Source of the DNA: Petaurus breviceps papuanus | Taxonomy: Eukaryota; Chordata; Mammalia; Diprotodontia; Petauridae | Length of the DNA stretch: 64,000 bases | NCBI GenBank assembly: GCA_028583685.1 | Contig: JAMXIF010001194.1 | Location: forward strand, 22,298,313-22,362,312 | Reading direction: 5' to 3' | In this document: in pieces, positions 47,001-55,832 of the stretch | Layout of the letters: each line of letters opens with the position of its first letter | Numbering within the stretch: position 1 is the stretch's first letter | Translations under genes and position numbers: made by a program | Notes under the pieces: generated by a model | Database searches by the model: none | What the model saw: the letters and a program-made list of their open reading frames with translations, nothing else | What the model was told of the DNA's origin: nothing

Positions 47001-50000
47001 GATGAGCAAACTCCAACTAGTCTAACAGGATAAAAACTATTAGAGAAAAACAACTGAGAAGTAATTGACAGGATTTGTAAGCTGTTTTGGCTATTCCAAT
47101 GATTTTTGCCACGAATGAATTTCTAGGAAATAGTATATTTTGAAAGAACTTACCTCAAGGGATTTTGAAAAAGACTGTGGAGTTTGCTCATTCCTGAATC
47201 AAATACATCAAGTAAAAAAGGAAAGTTCTATATAGAGTGAGTCTGACGCAACAAGCTACAAACTAATATAACACATTACCTTTCTTCTTCAGTAGTTCCT
47301 CTGGCTCTCATGTCTGAAAAACCTTGATTTTTTTCACTGACTCGATGACATAAAGTATGCAGGTAAGATTGTTTTATTTTTTGCTTTTATTTGTTTTCTA
47401 ACCATTTTCCTAGCATTATTTAAGCTAATGATAAAGATGTGCCTACTGGTGGAACACTAAGTACTTTGTGTTTAGTTTTAATGCTTTATCTGTTACTTCA
47501 TTTTAAGTTTCTCAATGGACTTTTTTTCTCATTCTTTTTCTTAAAAGTAATTTTAGAGGACTACTCTTTACAGGACTTTAATGTTACCTGCTTATTAAAA
47601 ATGAGTAGGGGAATTCTTGAGCTGTTAAGTGTACCTATTAGCCACCCAGAAATTCTGTGCTTACCTGGTCCCTCAAAGGGCAAGAGTTTTGACGGAATGG
47701 GATCCTTAGCACTCAGTGGAATCAAGTAGAGATCCTTGATGTGCCTGTTGTTATTAGCTACCACCCCAAAACGGCCACGGCTGCTAAAATAGGAGTAGAG
47801 AGAAATATAGGCAACTTCTTCCTCTTCTGTTGCTGGATGAAAACGAATCAAACACAGCTCCTGTAATGTAAAAAGTATAAGGGAAAAAATATTGACCTAG
47901 TGCTACTCTAGAAAAATTGGAAAGGAAGTATATAGTTGAATATTTTTACACTTTAAAAAGTGCCATATAAAATGGAATCACCAATTCCCAGATTTTGATT
48001 TACAGAATTATTTTGTCCTTACATTTCATTAAGTAAGAACATTAAAATTGTTCCTTCCTCCCCACCAACGGAGGGGGGGAGAAACACCTTATGTATTACT
48101 AACACACTAGAGCTGATAATGACTTCACTATGCCCCATAAAACAATTAAGCCATTTAACATATACAAATTACCAATTTTCTTTAAAAGGTTACTTTTTAA
48201 AAGACTGACTTGAAAAGAGACATGAGTCTTTGGGAGGTCCCAAAACATGAACAAAATCAGAGGGAAAAAATGTACATGTTTAACAAATACTATTTTTTCT
48301 ACTGCTACATAGAATAGATTTCAAGTGAATACCTTTGATACAGAAGATTTGAGTTTGCCAACATAATCCCAAACAGTCTTGGGTGAGATCCTTCCACCAA
48401 TGTGAATTGTATCTGGCAGGTCCTAAATGAGAAATATTTTGAAAAATTAAGTGAAGTTGAAACAGAAATACAAAAAAGTACTCAGTACTTTAATTCTTAA
48501 ATGTAACTATTACTATTCAGTGTTAAGTCAAATTAAAGACTGACTTAAAACTTGGCTCCATGCAAGAGATATAAACATTAATACCTTTTGATTGAATAAT
48601 AAAATGAATTTACCACTAAATACACAGAACCTAAATAATGGCATACAGCAGGTATATAAATACCTACTAAATTGACTAGAAAGGAGTAAATATAATTTCA
48701 CCTTTAATGAAGATGGACAAGACTAGTGACCAAATTCTTAACTTGTGAATGAAATTATTTTTAATTCATTTTACTTCCTTGCTTGTATTAGTAACACCTC
48801 TAAATTTTGATCTTATATAACATCTCAGGTAACCTACTGAAATGCTTTGATGTGATATGGATGTGACCCTGAGATCTCAAAGGGCATTCCAGCAAAACAC
48901 TGGCAGGTCCTACCACACCACTAAGAGAACTGTGACCAGACGAGTTAAAATGGATAGGCTTATTACCGAAAAGGTGTCATAAAGAGACCATTGTGACCAC
49001 AGCAAATGAAATAAAAAAAGATTATGATCTGTATTGATAGAGGGAATACCCATACCAATAAAATCATGGGTCTTTTAGAAGTACTAAAGAATTTATCTTA
49101 TATTTTATTCAGCCAAGAGTATGGGTTTTTTATACAATCAGTATGAACAAGTAATGGGAATACTGTTTTCACAAAAAAGAAATAAGCATACAGTCTTTTC
49201 TAACCTCACTGAGATAATCAAAACACCCAGACACAGGATATGCCTTAGTGACAAACTTCGCTACACTTTGCATGTTAATAAATCCTTTCCAAATGGTGCT
49301 GAGACGAGAGAGAAAGAGGGAAGTATCTCCTTCTTGAGGGGATCTCAACTCTGGAATACTGCAAAACAAAACCATAAAAAACATCTCAATTTAATACATC
49401 TCCTGGCTTATTCGATTTTAAAGATAATTTAAAAATAAAATAATCTAACTTGCATGTTGCAATCTAGGCATGAATATACTTTAGCCTTACTATATTAAAT
49501 ATACTCTATTTTTCAGTTCCAATTTCTAATAAAATTGCATTAAATTTTAAGGAATGTACAGAATCAGAGTGTCTCAGGTTAAGGCATGCAAAAAATCTTC
49601 TAGCTCAACCTCTTACACAATCTAGGAATCCTATCTATAAGAATTTTGACAAGCAGTTATTCATGTCTGATCAAATACTCTCATTGTGGAAACTCATTAA
49701 CTTTCAAGGCAAGGCATTTGACTTTATAAGAGCTAATTTTTCAAAACCATTTTCTTCTATTACATTGAAATGTGCCCCTCTAGAACTTCCAACCCTTGGT
49801 CCTAATTCTGCCCTTCATAACTACACAAAAATCAATCTAATCCTTCCATATAATAGTGCTTCAAATATCTGAAAACTATTATTCTCTTATTTTCTAAGTT
49901 AAACATCAAAGTGTCTTCAACAATTTCTTTTTTTGGAGACTAGCTCTCTTTTAAGTGGAGTGGACTGGATGTATGGTGGTCAATTATGAAAGAGATCACA

Positions 50001-53000
50001 CTAGGTATCAACACAGGTGTTTTCACTAGCTCCATGTCAGCCCTATGCCAGTTCACCCATCCTTAAACAGCCTGGTGTTTTCCTGCTCCTGGAGGCTAAT
50101 CATATTGGTATTGAATTTAGTGTGGACATCATACTGACTTTAGCTCTATGGTACTTCAACCTATCCAAAAGCCTCAGCTTTCCAAAAGTTTCAACCTATC
50201 CTAGCAGTAGGGATTATAGGTTTAAGCCACCCCATCTGGCATTGAAGGCTACCCTGATTGCCTCAGAAAGTCATCCAGCTTTTTGAATGTTCTAGTTTGT
50301 CAATAGCCCTTTAAAAACTACAGCCCGCAAAACACACACAAGTCACAAGGCCCTAGACATTATACTTCTATGAATGAAATCTGACTGCAAGAGATTTTTT
50401 GACTGAAATTAAGTTGTTATTTTACAGATTCAGTGTGAAATGTCTTTTTTCCACATAAATTGTTCTCTAACTACACCTTTACATTCTATACTTAGGTTAA
50501 AAAAAAAAAACCCAAACCAAACTGTATAAGCATCAAAACTTTACACTATCAAATTTCTAGTTTTTCATTTAACTTACTAAGCTAATCTTAAAACTCAGAA
50601 ATAAAGTATGGGTGTATAAACCAAATATTTGAGAATACTAATTACTTAAGATTATATCTAAAGTACATACTTGATATTTGGTGATGGAGGAACTGGTAAG
50701 TATCTTGTGTCTGGCAAAGATGATGGCTTGGCCAGTATAGATTTTGGTACTGCCGTGGGTGTCAAAACAGGCTTTAGCATTTCTTGTTTTGTTTCTCCAG
50801 TCAAAAGTTTGTCAGTCAGAGGGCCAGAGACAGGACGTGTGGCTGAGGTATTGATAGCAGCTGAACTGTTTAGTGCTGTTCTAGGATCCCTACCAGATAC
50901 AGTTACAGTAGTAACAACCCCAGCAGAGCAGGAGATTGGGTATAATGAACTTTCTTGCATTGAAGATGGTTCTGCATTATTACCATGCCCCACTGGTACA
51001 GGAAAATAATTTCTTTCTAAATTCATTTGAGCAATACTTTCAATTTCTGGTTCAGAAGTACTTTCAGCTATGGTTTCAGATATCACTTCATCAGCAGGAC
51101 TAGGAATAGACCCAGAACCAGAGCTGTCAAATTTTGATTTTGATTCCACCTTCTTAACAGAAGTTGACAATTTTGGTTTCTTTGGAGCTGGTTCATCTTC
51201 AGATGATGGGACCTGACCTGAAAAATTAAAGAAAGACTTTAATTTTTGACATGTACTGAAAATGCAAACCAAATGAAATAATTTTTGTCGGTAACACTGT
51301 TTTTTAAAGAAATAGAAAAAGTAGTTCCAACAAACAAAATTTTACATATATGTTTAAGCCAATCACCAAATTTTATTTACCTGTACAAATTTTGCAATTC
51401 AAATCAAAAAGATGAGCCCGATGTTGACTTGTTGTATCTTTCAACATACTACTAAAAACATCAAGAAGAGGAGCACTACTTTTTTCAGGCACAGTTCGTG
51501 CTAATTCTTGTTCCTAAAAAATAACAACAGAAATAAAAATAGACACATTCTTATATGCTCAAATATGAAAATCTAGTTACTTTATCCAATAGGAGGCAGT
51601 GAAGTACATAGTTCCTAGGTGGTGCAGTAGATAGCATTCTGGACCTGAAGTCAGGAAGACTGTCACACTTCCTAGATGTGTGATACTGGACAATTTATTT
51701 AACTTCTGTCTGTTTTAGCTTCTTCATCTATAAAACAGAGATTAATAACACCTGTCCCCTAGAGTTGTTGTAAGGCTCAAATGAGGTATTTTTAAAGTGC
51801 TTCTGAAACCTTAGAGTGTTATATCGATGCTTGTTTTTATTATTATTGTTGTTATTATTATAATATCACCATCTAGAAGGAATCCTGCCTTAATACTCAA
51901 TAATAACTTACACTTACACCAGGTGATGAATGCTTTCAAGCTAGAGCACTCATGAATGTTGTCTTCTTATTTTTGAAGGGATTTCTAACTACCCATATTA
52001 GTGAAATTGTTAATTCTTTAAATTTAAGACAAGACTTGGTACACTTACATCTGAGTCTGACACTGGTGGAGAATCTTCCATATCTGGTATGGCTTCCTGT
52101 TTCATGGCAGACTTCTTGCTTTCAGTCTGTAATTTATTTCTGGATTCTATCATCTAAAAGAAAAATTATATAAAAAATTGTTCACGAAGAACTTTCAATT
52201 ATATTACTCAATTTAATCCTTGCAACAACCTGAAAGGTAGGGAATATAAGTACTATGACAATCCCCTTCTCCTTCTAAATGAAGAAACTGAATCTTAAGC
52301 TAAATAACTTGCCAAAAGTTACACAATTAATTAAGTAGCAGAGGCGATATTTAATTGTGGGTATTTTGACTTCAAGTTCAGTATACTTTCCATTATGGTA
52401 CCAAAAAGCTTTCATCAGTTACAGAATAAAGTAATATTTTAGGTATATTATATTACACTCTCACACAAAATGGTTAAATATCTAGTATTAGTTTTAAAAT
52501 TGTAAATTTATACTTACAGATTTTGTTGGCTTCTCTTTCCACATTGACAATTCTTTAGATACAAGTTCTTCAGGTTTCATTCTCACAAGTTTTGCCAGAG
52601 AGATTTCTTCACGAAGAACCCGATGGAAAAGTCCCTATAAAGAAATGTCTTATAATTAATCAAATATGTGAGGTAGTACGTTCAAAGTAATGTACAAACT
52701 GATACTAAGATAGACAGAATATGATTTCTGCCTTCAAGAAAATTCTGGAGACTAGCCGTGTGACTTTGGAAAACTTACTTAACCCCAATTGCCCTCCAAA
52801 AAACAAGCAAAAAAAAAAAAAAAAAAAGAAAATTCTAGGACAGATGATGCTTAAAGGAAAATATGTCCTAAACTGGACAAAGTTAATAGGAGATTCCTTC
52901 AGGTAGGGATGATCACAGAAGGTAGCATGTTAAAAATAGCACATATTATTATGGGTATTAAGGAGAGATAGGATATTGACTTATTAATGTTTTGTGAAAA

Positions 53001-55832
53001 TAGGGAAAAATAACATCAAAGTGAAAAGGTGTAATATGTATGCTTGGGTTAGCTGGGATGTAGGGTTCAGTAGTGGGGGTCAAGGTAAAGAAGGAGTTGA
53101 ATGTCAGACTAAATATTTCTGAAAAAAAAATTTCTTATCTAATTATGGTAGTCCTTTAGAAAGATGAATCTGACAACTGTAAAGGATGATTTGGACAGAG
53201 AAAAATCTAATGTCAGAAAAATGATGATGCTATCATGATATCCATTGCATGATGTAGTAAGTGACCTGAACTACATTAGCAATGGGAACGAAAAGGTGTT
53301 AAAATGACTGTTTTGTCAATTATTTTACTGATAAAACAAATCCAACTAGGCTGTAAAGTTCTGAATAGGAACAACACTGATATACTTCTTTTGTACAACA
53401 CAACAGCTACCACTGTTACACTTACTGCAGAAATTTTATAAATATTTGCTTTCCTGTTAAATTTTTTAGTGGCCTGTTTCTTTCTGGCCTTTCACTGATT
53501 TATAGAATTCCTGTTGCTTCCAAGGGCATCTATTCCTGCAAAAGTTGTCATTGGCTCTCTTTTCTACATACTATTTTATATTTCATTTATTCCCACATCT
53601 CTACACAAATCATTCAGAAATATACATTATATGCCCCTAATCTCTTAATCCCATTTTGTAACTGTCAAACATCTCCATTTGGACTTGAAAGTCATTCTGG
53701 ACTCAAGACTACCCCTCAACCCCACCAAAACTCAATTCTGACCTTCCTACAAATTTCTCTATCTCACACTTGATATCACTATCTCAATCAAGTTAAAAAA
53801 TTCTGACTTTGTCTCATTCCTCTCCCCTTTCTGTGAGCTGCCAAATCTTCTTACTCCCACATCCTTCAGTCTATCCCGTCTACTCTCTATTATCACCTAC
53901 TTAAGACACTCACTACTACCACCATCCACTTGCCTAGGTTATTGTAATAGCTTCTTTTAAGTTTCCTATCTCTCATCTTGCCAATTCATCTTTCATACAG
54001 CTGTCAAGTTAATCAACATGCCTTAATCAAACCATGTTACTCTCATTAAAAATCTTTCAAGGGTTACCTGCTTCCTATGGATTAAAATACCAACTGATTA
54101 GCCCTAGCATTTAAGGTTCTCCACAATTTGGCTCCAAGGAGCCTTTCTAACCTTATTTCATGTATTACATGCTCCTAAGTGGACTCCCAGTATTTTCCCC
54201 ACCTTACTTTGCCCTTTTGTTTCTGCATTTCCAGACTCATGGTTGTACAGTTCTGTGTCTAGAACTTCAGTATTTCTACATCTATGCTTGCTGAAATTCT
54301 TTTCTTCGCAGAGGCCCAATTTAAGTACCAATACATCTCTGAAATATTTCCTTATATGCTTTGAAGAAACTGTTGCCTCTTTTGCCCCCATCACACACTA
54401 TCTTGCACCCTAGTTATCTGTGCAGAGGTACTATACTGTTCTTTGTAAACTACCTGAAAGCAGTAGTGTACTTTTTCAATTTTTTATTCTTAGCATCTAT
54501 TAGGCACTTTGGTTTTTTGAGGGCTATGGGAATTATCTTACTAAAGCTAAAATAACACAAAAAATTAATGTTTATTTTTGCTTCAGTGCTATTCCAATAG
54601 GTGGGGCAGCTAGATGGCATGGTGGGGAGAGTGCCTGGCCTGAAGTCAGGAAGACATCTTCCTGAGTTCATATCAGGCCTCAGACATTTATTAGCTGTGC
54701 GACCCTGGTAAGTCACTTGACCCTGTTTGCCTCAGTTTCCTCATCTGTAAAATGAACTGGAGAAGAAAATGGCAAGCCACTCTAACATCTCTACCAAGAA
54801 AAAACCTCAAATGGGATCATGAAGAGTTGGATATGACTGAAAAATGACTGAACATATATCCCAATAGTTAAGGAGCAAACAAACCTGATTTTTTGGATCC
54901 TTGAGATTAAACATGATGCTGCGATATTTACTCTTGTACCGATTATCTGTAACTTGAAATAAGTTGAACATCTCCTTCTCAATATGCAGAGCAATTTTTC
55001 CTACTTCATTTTCTGTCATGATTAAGTCATCACTATCATTGACTCTGTGATGGAATAATCAAAAAATAGACTATATAAAACACTGAGTTTAGCATAATTT
55101 GTTTAGCTTACACTTGGAATTGCCAAGGATGAACTGACAAATAATTTCTATCTTCATTTCAATGTTAACATATGGAATATTAAGTTTATTTAGCTTCATG
55201 GCAAGAAGCTATCAGCAAATTAAAGTATGCATGATACACAATGACTATTTTGGAGCTGAAAAAATATTTCTCCATTATTTTCACCTTATTAGGTAGTAGT
55301 ATAATTCAGCACAAGTTGAATTTATGTACCCCAAAAAACAAAATATCCCACCTTTTCCACAAAATCTCCTTTAAGGATCGTCTTATATTTTGTCGAATTT
55401 GAGAATTAGGTTGTGACTGGGAAGGACTAGCTCCTGATTTTCCTGGAGTAGATGAAGAAGCAGGACTAGCAGAAGGTGGTACTGGTTTTCTAGGTCCTCC
55501 AGCTAATGTGGATGAAACATTTAATTTTTTAGAAGTGGATGCTGCAGAAGCAGAAGCCAGTCCTGACTGTTTGGTATTTGAGACACTGCCTGATAGATTG
55601 CCAGACAACCATGACTTTTTGGGGATGACACCTTTGAAACCTCCAGGTGAATTTTTAATGGCTTGCTTAGTAACTGAAGCATTAATAAAAGAAGGCGACT
55701 TCTTTGGGACTATATTTCTAGGCAAAGAAGACTGTTTGCCAATAGCAGATGCTGAAGTTGAAGGAATGACTTTCTTTGTCACAGGAAGGGGTGTGGCCAT
55801 TTTATCTTCCATCCTTTTCTCTTCTTTCACAG
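34399..55832 (-). CDS. DIDO1: DIDO1, death inducer-obliterator 1: 3' part, ten coding exons
   Basis: DIDO1 is a nuclear chromatin reader (PHD finger, TFIIS-like domain, SPOC domain) that binds RNA polymerase II and affects transcription, splicing and stem-cell and cell-cycle behaviour. Here the exons 55832-55352, 55044-54885, 52634-52518, 52153-52049, 51513-51381, 51217-50671, 49358-49205, 48422-48333, 47860-47665 and 38069-34399 have AG/GT borders and matching phases through to TAA. They follow the human protein from just before the TFIIS-like domain to its end. The first exon enters in mid-codon, so the start, PHD finger and promoter lie beyond 64000. The last exon makes this the long DIDO3-type product. 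Distinctive parts are a 14-proline run, an expanded GPRGPHPNQFE array and an Arg/Asp/Glu tail. Confidence 0.96.
35390..35697 (-). repeat. DIDO1: 33-base coding tandem repeat, about nine units (GPRGPHPNQFE)
   Basis: Nine consecutive PHPNQFE units spaced 11 residues apart, with only R/L/Q changes in the linker GPRG. Human DIDO1, as I recall it, has one or two such units. The DNA units are very alike, indicating recent duplication in frame. Confidence 0.95.
37785..37830 (-). repeat. DIDO1: Polyproline-coding GGT-rich microsatellite in DIDO1
   Basis: A run of 14 prolines after TTPPGS, from CCA/CCT/CCG codons. The human protein has a shorter run at the same place. Confidence 0.9.
38668..38819 (+). 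mobile_element. WSINE1-like SINE
   Basis: GGGCGGCCAGGTGGCTCAGC head, ACTTAACCCCTATTGCTT and an A-tail. A perfect 16-base duplication AATAAAGTATAAGGTA lies at 38652-38667 and 38820-38835. Recent. Confidence 0.93.
40306..40922 (-). mobile_element. Solo LTR-like fossil of an endogenous retrovirus
   Basis: Reads on the minus strand from TGTTAACC to ATTCAGCA (TG...CA ends, 617 bases). It contains a TATA box (CTCTATAAAAACC) followed about 20 bases later by AATAAA, the compact U3-R-U5 layout of some class II-like LTRs. No internal retroviral region adjoins it and the flanks show no clear duplication, so it is old. Family not assigned. Confidence 0.5.
44785..45000 (+). repeat. THER1 SINE
   Basis: ACTAGCTTCAGCATCAGAAG, CAAATTGCAGAGCAGTTGGC, TTTCCTCATTGGGAGCTACC in THER1 order. 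Confidence 0.7.
45061..45235 (+). mobile_element. tRNA-headed marsupial SINE
   Basis: GGGGCAGCTAGGTAGCAGAG head, GGAGGACCTGAGTTCAAATC, TGTGTGACCTTGGGCACAAG, CTTAACCCCAATTGCC and an A-rich tail. A different subfamily from WSINE1. No clear target duplication. Confidence 0.85.
47373..47391 (-). terminator. DIDO1: Candidate intronic poly(A) signals for a short DIDO1 isoform
   Basis: Two minus-strand AATAAA hexamers (47386-47391 and 47373-47378) lie about 180 bases past an in-frame stop reached if the donor at 47664 is not used. Reading through would add 33 residues (KHRISGWLIGTL...) after FEGPG. This resembles the human DIDO2 isoform, which stops near this point. Confidence 0.4.
47665..47860 (-). 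CDS. DIDO1: DIDO1 exon, SPOC domain part 3
   Basis: Acceptor CATTACAG|GAGCTG, donor CCAG|GTAAGC. It encodes ELCLIRFHPATEEEEVAYIS, SYFSSRGRFGVVANNNRHIK and KLLPFEGP, almost identical to human SPOC sequence. Confidence 0.96.
47861..48332 (-). other. DIDO1: DIDO1 intron
   Basis: Short AT-rich intron; nothing recognised. Confidence 0.8.
48333..48422 (-). CDS. DIDO1: DIDO1 exon, SPOC domain part 2
   Basis: Acceptor TCATTTAG|GACCTG, donor AAAG|GTATTC. Thirty codons: DLPDTIHIGGRISPKTVWDY and VGKLKSSVSK, including conserved SPOC residues. Confidence 0.96.
48423..49204 (-). other. DIDO1: DIDO1 intron with unassigned repeat copy E
   Basis: About 48840-49010 is copy E of the unassigned repeat (GATGTGACCCTGAGATCTCA, CACTGGCAGGTCCTACCA). 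The rest is unassigned. Confidence 0.5.
49205..49358 (-). CDS. DIDO1: DIDO1 exon, SPOC domain part 1
   Basis: Acceptor TTTTGCAG|TATTCC, donor GAG|GTTAGA. It encodes IPELRSPQEGDTSLFLSRLS, TIWKGFINMQSVAKFVTKAY and PVSGCFDYLSE, the start of the phosphoserine-CTD-binding SPOC domain. Confidence 0.96.
49560..49915 (+). repeat. CR1-type LINE 3' end
   Basis: GGAAACTCATTAACTTTCAA, CAACCCTTGGTCCTAATTCT, GCCCTTCATAACTACAC, AATCTAATCCTTCC and CTTCAAATATCTGAAAACTA follow the well-known CR1 tail in order. Confidence 0.7.
49928..50240 (-). pseudogene. RN7SL: 7SL (signal recognition particle) RNA retropseudogene
   Basis: Full-length, collinear with 7SL RNA on the minus strand: head GCCAGATGGGGTGGCTTAAA (7SL GCCGGGCGCGGTGGC), then CCTATAATCCC, GATGTCCACACTAAATTCAA, ACCAATATGATTAGCCTCC, CACCAGGCTGTTTAAGGATG, GGTGAACTGGCATAG, and an end GTCTCC followed by seven A. 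Many substitutions, so inactive. No target duplication seen. Confidence 0.82.
50671..51217 (-). CDS. DIDO1: DIDO1 exon (linker between TFIIS-like and SPOC domains)
   Basis: Acceptor TTTTTCAG|GTCAGG, donor TCAA|GTATGT. It encodes QVPSSEDEPAPKKPKLSTSV, CSAGVVTTVTVSGRDPRTAL and VPKSILAKPSSLPDTRYLPV, then PPSPNI. Low-complexity linker, conserved with human. PAPKKPKL looks like a nuclear localisation signal. Confidence 0.95.
51381..51513 (-). CDS. DIDO1: DIDO1 exon after the TFIIS-like domain
   Basis: Acceptor TTTTTTAG|GAACAA, donor ACAG|GTAAAT. It encodes EQELARTVPEKSSAPLLDVF, SSMLKDTTSQHRAHLFDLNC and KICTG, matching human. The next intron is only 163 bases. Confidence 0.95.
51514..52048 (-). 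other. DIDO1: DIDO1 intron with a THER1/MIR SINE
   Basis: About 51598-51870 is a near full-length THER1/MIR-type SINE in plus orientation (CCTAGGTGGTGCAGTAGATA head; GTTGTTGTAAGGCTCAAATG). Confidence 0.7.
52049..52153 (-). CDS. DIDO1: DIDO1 exon
   Basis: Acceptor TTCTTTTAG|ATGATA, donor GAT|GTAAGT. 35 codons: MIESRNKLQTESKKSAMKQE and AIPDMEDSPPVSDSD, aligned to human VMESRTKLHNESKK...DLEDSPPVSDSEE. Confidence 0.95.
52154..52517 (-). other. DIDO1: DIDO1 intron with a MIR SINE
   Basis: About 52240-52400 is a MIR in complementary orientation (GAAGAAACTGAATC, AATAACTTGCCAAAAGTTAC). Confidence 0.6.
52518..52634 (-). CDS. DIDO1: DIDO1 exon, end of TFIIS-like domain
   Basis: Acceptor CTTTATAG|GGACTT, donor TCT|GTAAGT. 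39 codons: GLFHRVLREEISLAKLVRMK and PEELVSKELSMWKEKPTKS, the conserved C-terminal half of the TFIIS central-like domain. Confidence 0.96.
52747..52826 (+). mobile_element. 5'-truncated SINE
   Basis: Only the SINE 3' end (TGTGACTTTGGAAAACTTAC, TTAACCCCAATTGCC) and an A-tail. AGAAAATTCT duplication at 52737-52746 and 52827-52836. Confidence 0.8.
53640..54510 (+). repeat. L2 LINE 3' region
   Basis: Follows the L2 tail: CTGTCAAGTTAATCAACATG, CCATGTTACTCTCATTAAAA, AGCATTTAAGGTTCTCCACA, ATTTGGCTCCAAGGAGCC, then TAGCATCTATTAGGCACTTT near the end. Confidence 0.75.
54601..54856 (+). mobile_element. MAR1-type SINE with RTE-like tail
   Basis: GGGGCAGCTAGATGGCATGG head, CAGTTTCCTCATCTGTAAAA and ending GAAGAGTTGGATATGACTGA, the RTE/BovB-like tail of MAR1 SINEs. 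TATTCCAATAG at 54590-54600 and TATCCCAATAG at 54857-54867 are the target duplication. Confidence 0.85.
54885..55044 (-). CDS. DIDO1: DIDO1 exon, core of TFIIS-like domain
   Basis: Acceptor CATCACAG|AGTCAA, donor CAG|GTTTGT. It encodes RVNDSDDLIMTENEVGKIAL, HIEKEMFNLFQVTDNRYKSK and YRSIMFNLKDPKNQ, identical in nearly every residue to human DIDO1. The domain binds RNA polymerase II. Confidence 0.97.
55045..55351 (-). other. DIDO1: DIDO1 short intron
   Basis: 307 bases, AT-rich, nothing recognised. Its donor is GTGGGA. Confidence 0.8.
55352..55832 (-). CDS. DIDO1: DIDO1 exon, start of TFIIS-like domain
   Basis: Acceptor TTCTTTTGTAG|CTGTGA in mid-codon, donor AAAAG|GTGGGA. It encodes VKEEKRMEDKMATPLPVTKK, NIVPKKSPSFINASVTKQAI, then GGFKGVIPKKSWLSGN, a Ser/Ala/Pro-rich linker and QIRQNIRRSLKEILWKR. 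It matches the human segment from EEKAAAMAASKK onward. Confidence 0.95.

Larger units (their letters stand above)
38070..47664 (-). other. DIDO1: DIDO1 intron before the last exon
   Basis: 9.6 kb. It holds a MIR fragment (about 38575-38650), a young SINE (38668-38819), an old LTR (about 40306-40922), THER1 (about 44785-45000), a SINE (45061-45235) and minus-strand poly(A) signals near 47.38 kb. The remainder (38.9-40.3, 41-44.7, 45.3-47.3 kb) is AT-rich with nothing recognised. Confidence 0.75.
49359..50670 (-). other. DIDO1: DIDO1 intron with CR1 and 7SL copies
   Basis: Holds a CR1 LINE tail (about 49560-49915) and a 7SL RNA retrocopy (49928-50240); the rest is AT-rich. Confidence 0.75.
52635..54884 (-). 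other. DIDO1: DIDO1 intron within the TFIIS-like domain
   Basis: Holds a truncated SINE (52747-52826), a long L2 tail (about 53640-54510) and a full SINE (54601-54856) that reaches within 28 bases of the exon. 52.85-53.6 kb is unassigned. Confidence 0.75.

Noticed and set aside
54900-55019. Minus-strand frame running past the exon end into VCLLLNYWDIC
   Set aside because: The end is intron read-through; the CAG|GTTTGT donor and the next exon's GLFHRVL continue the human protein.
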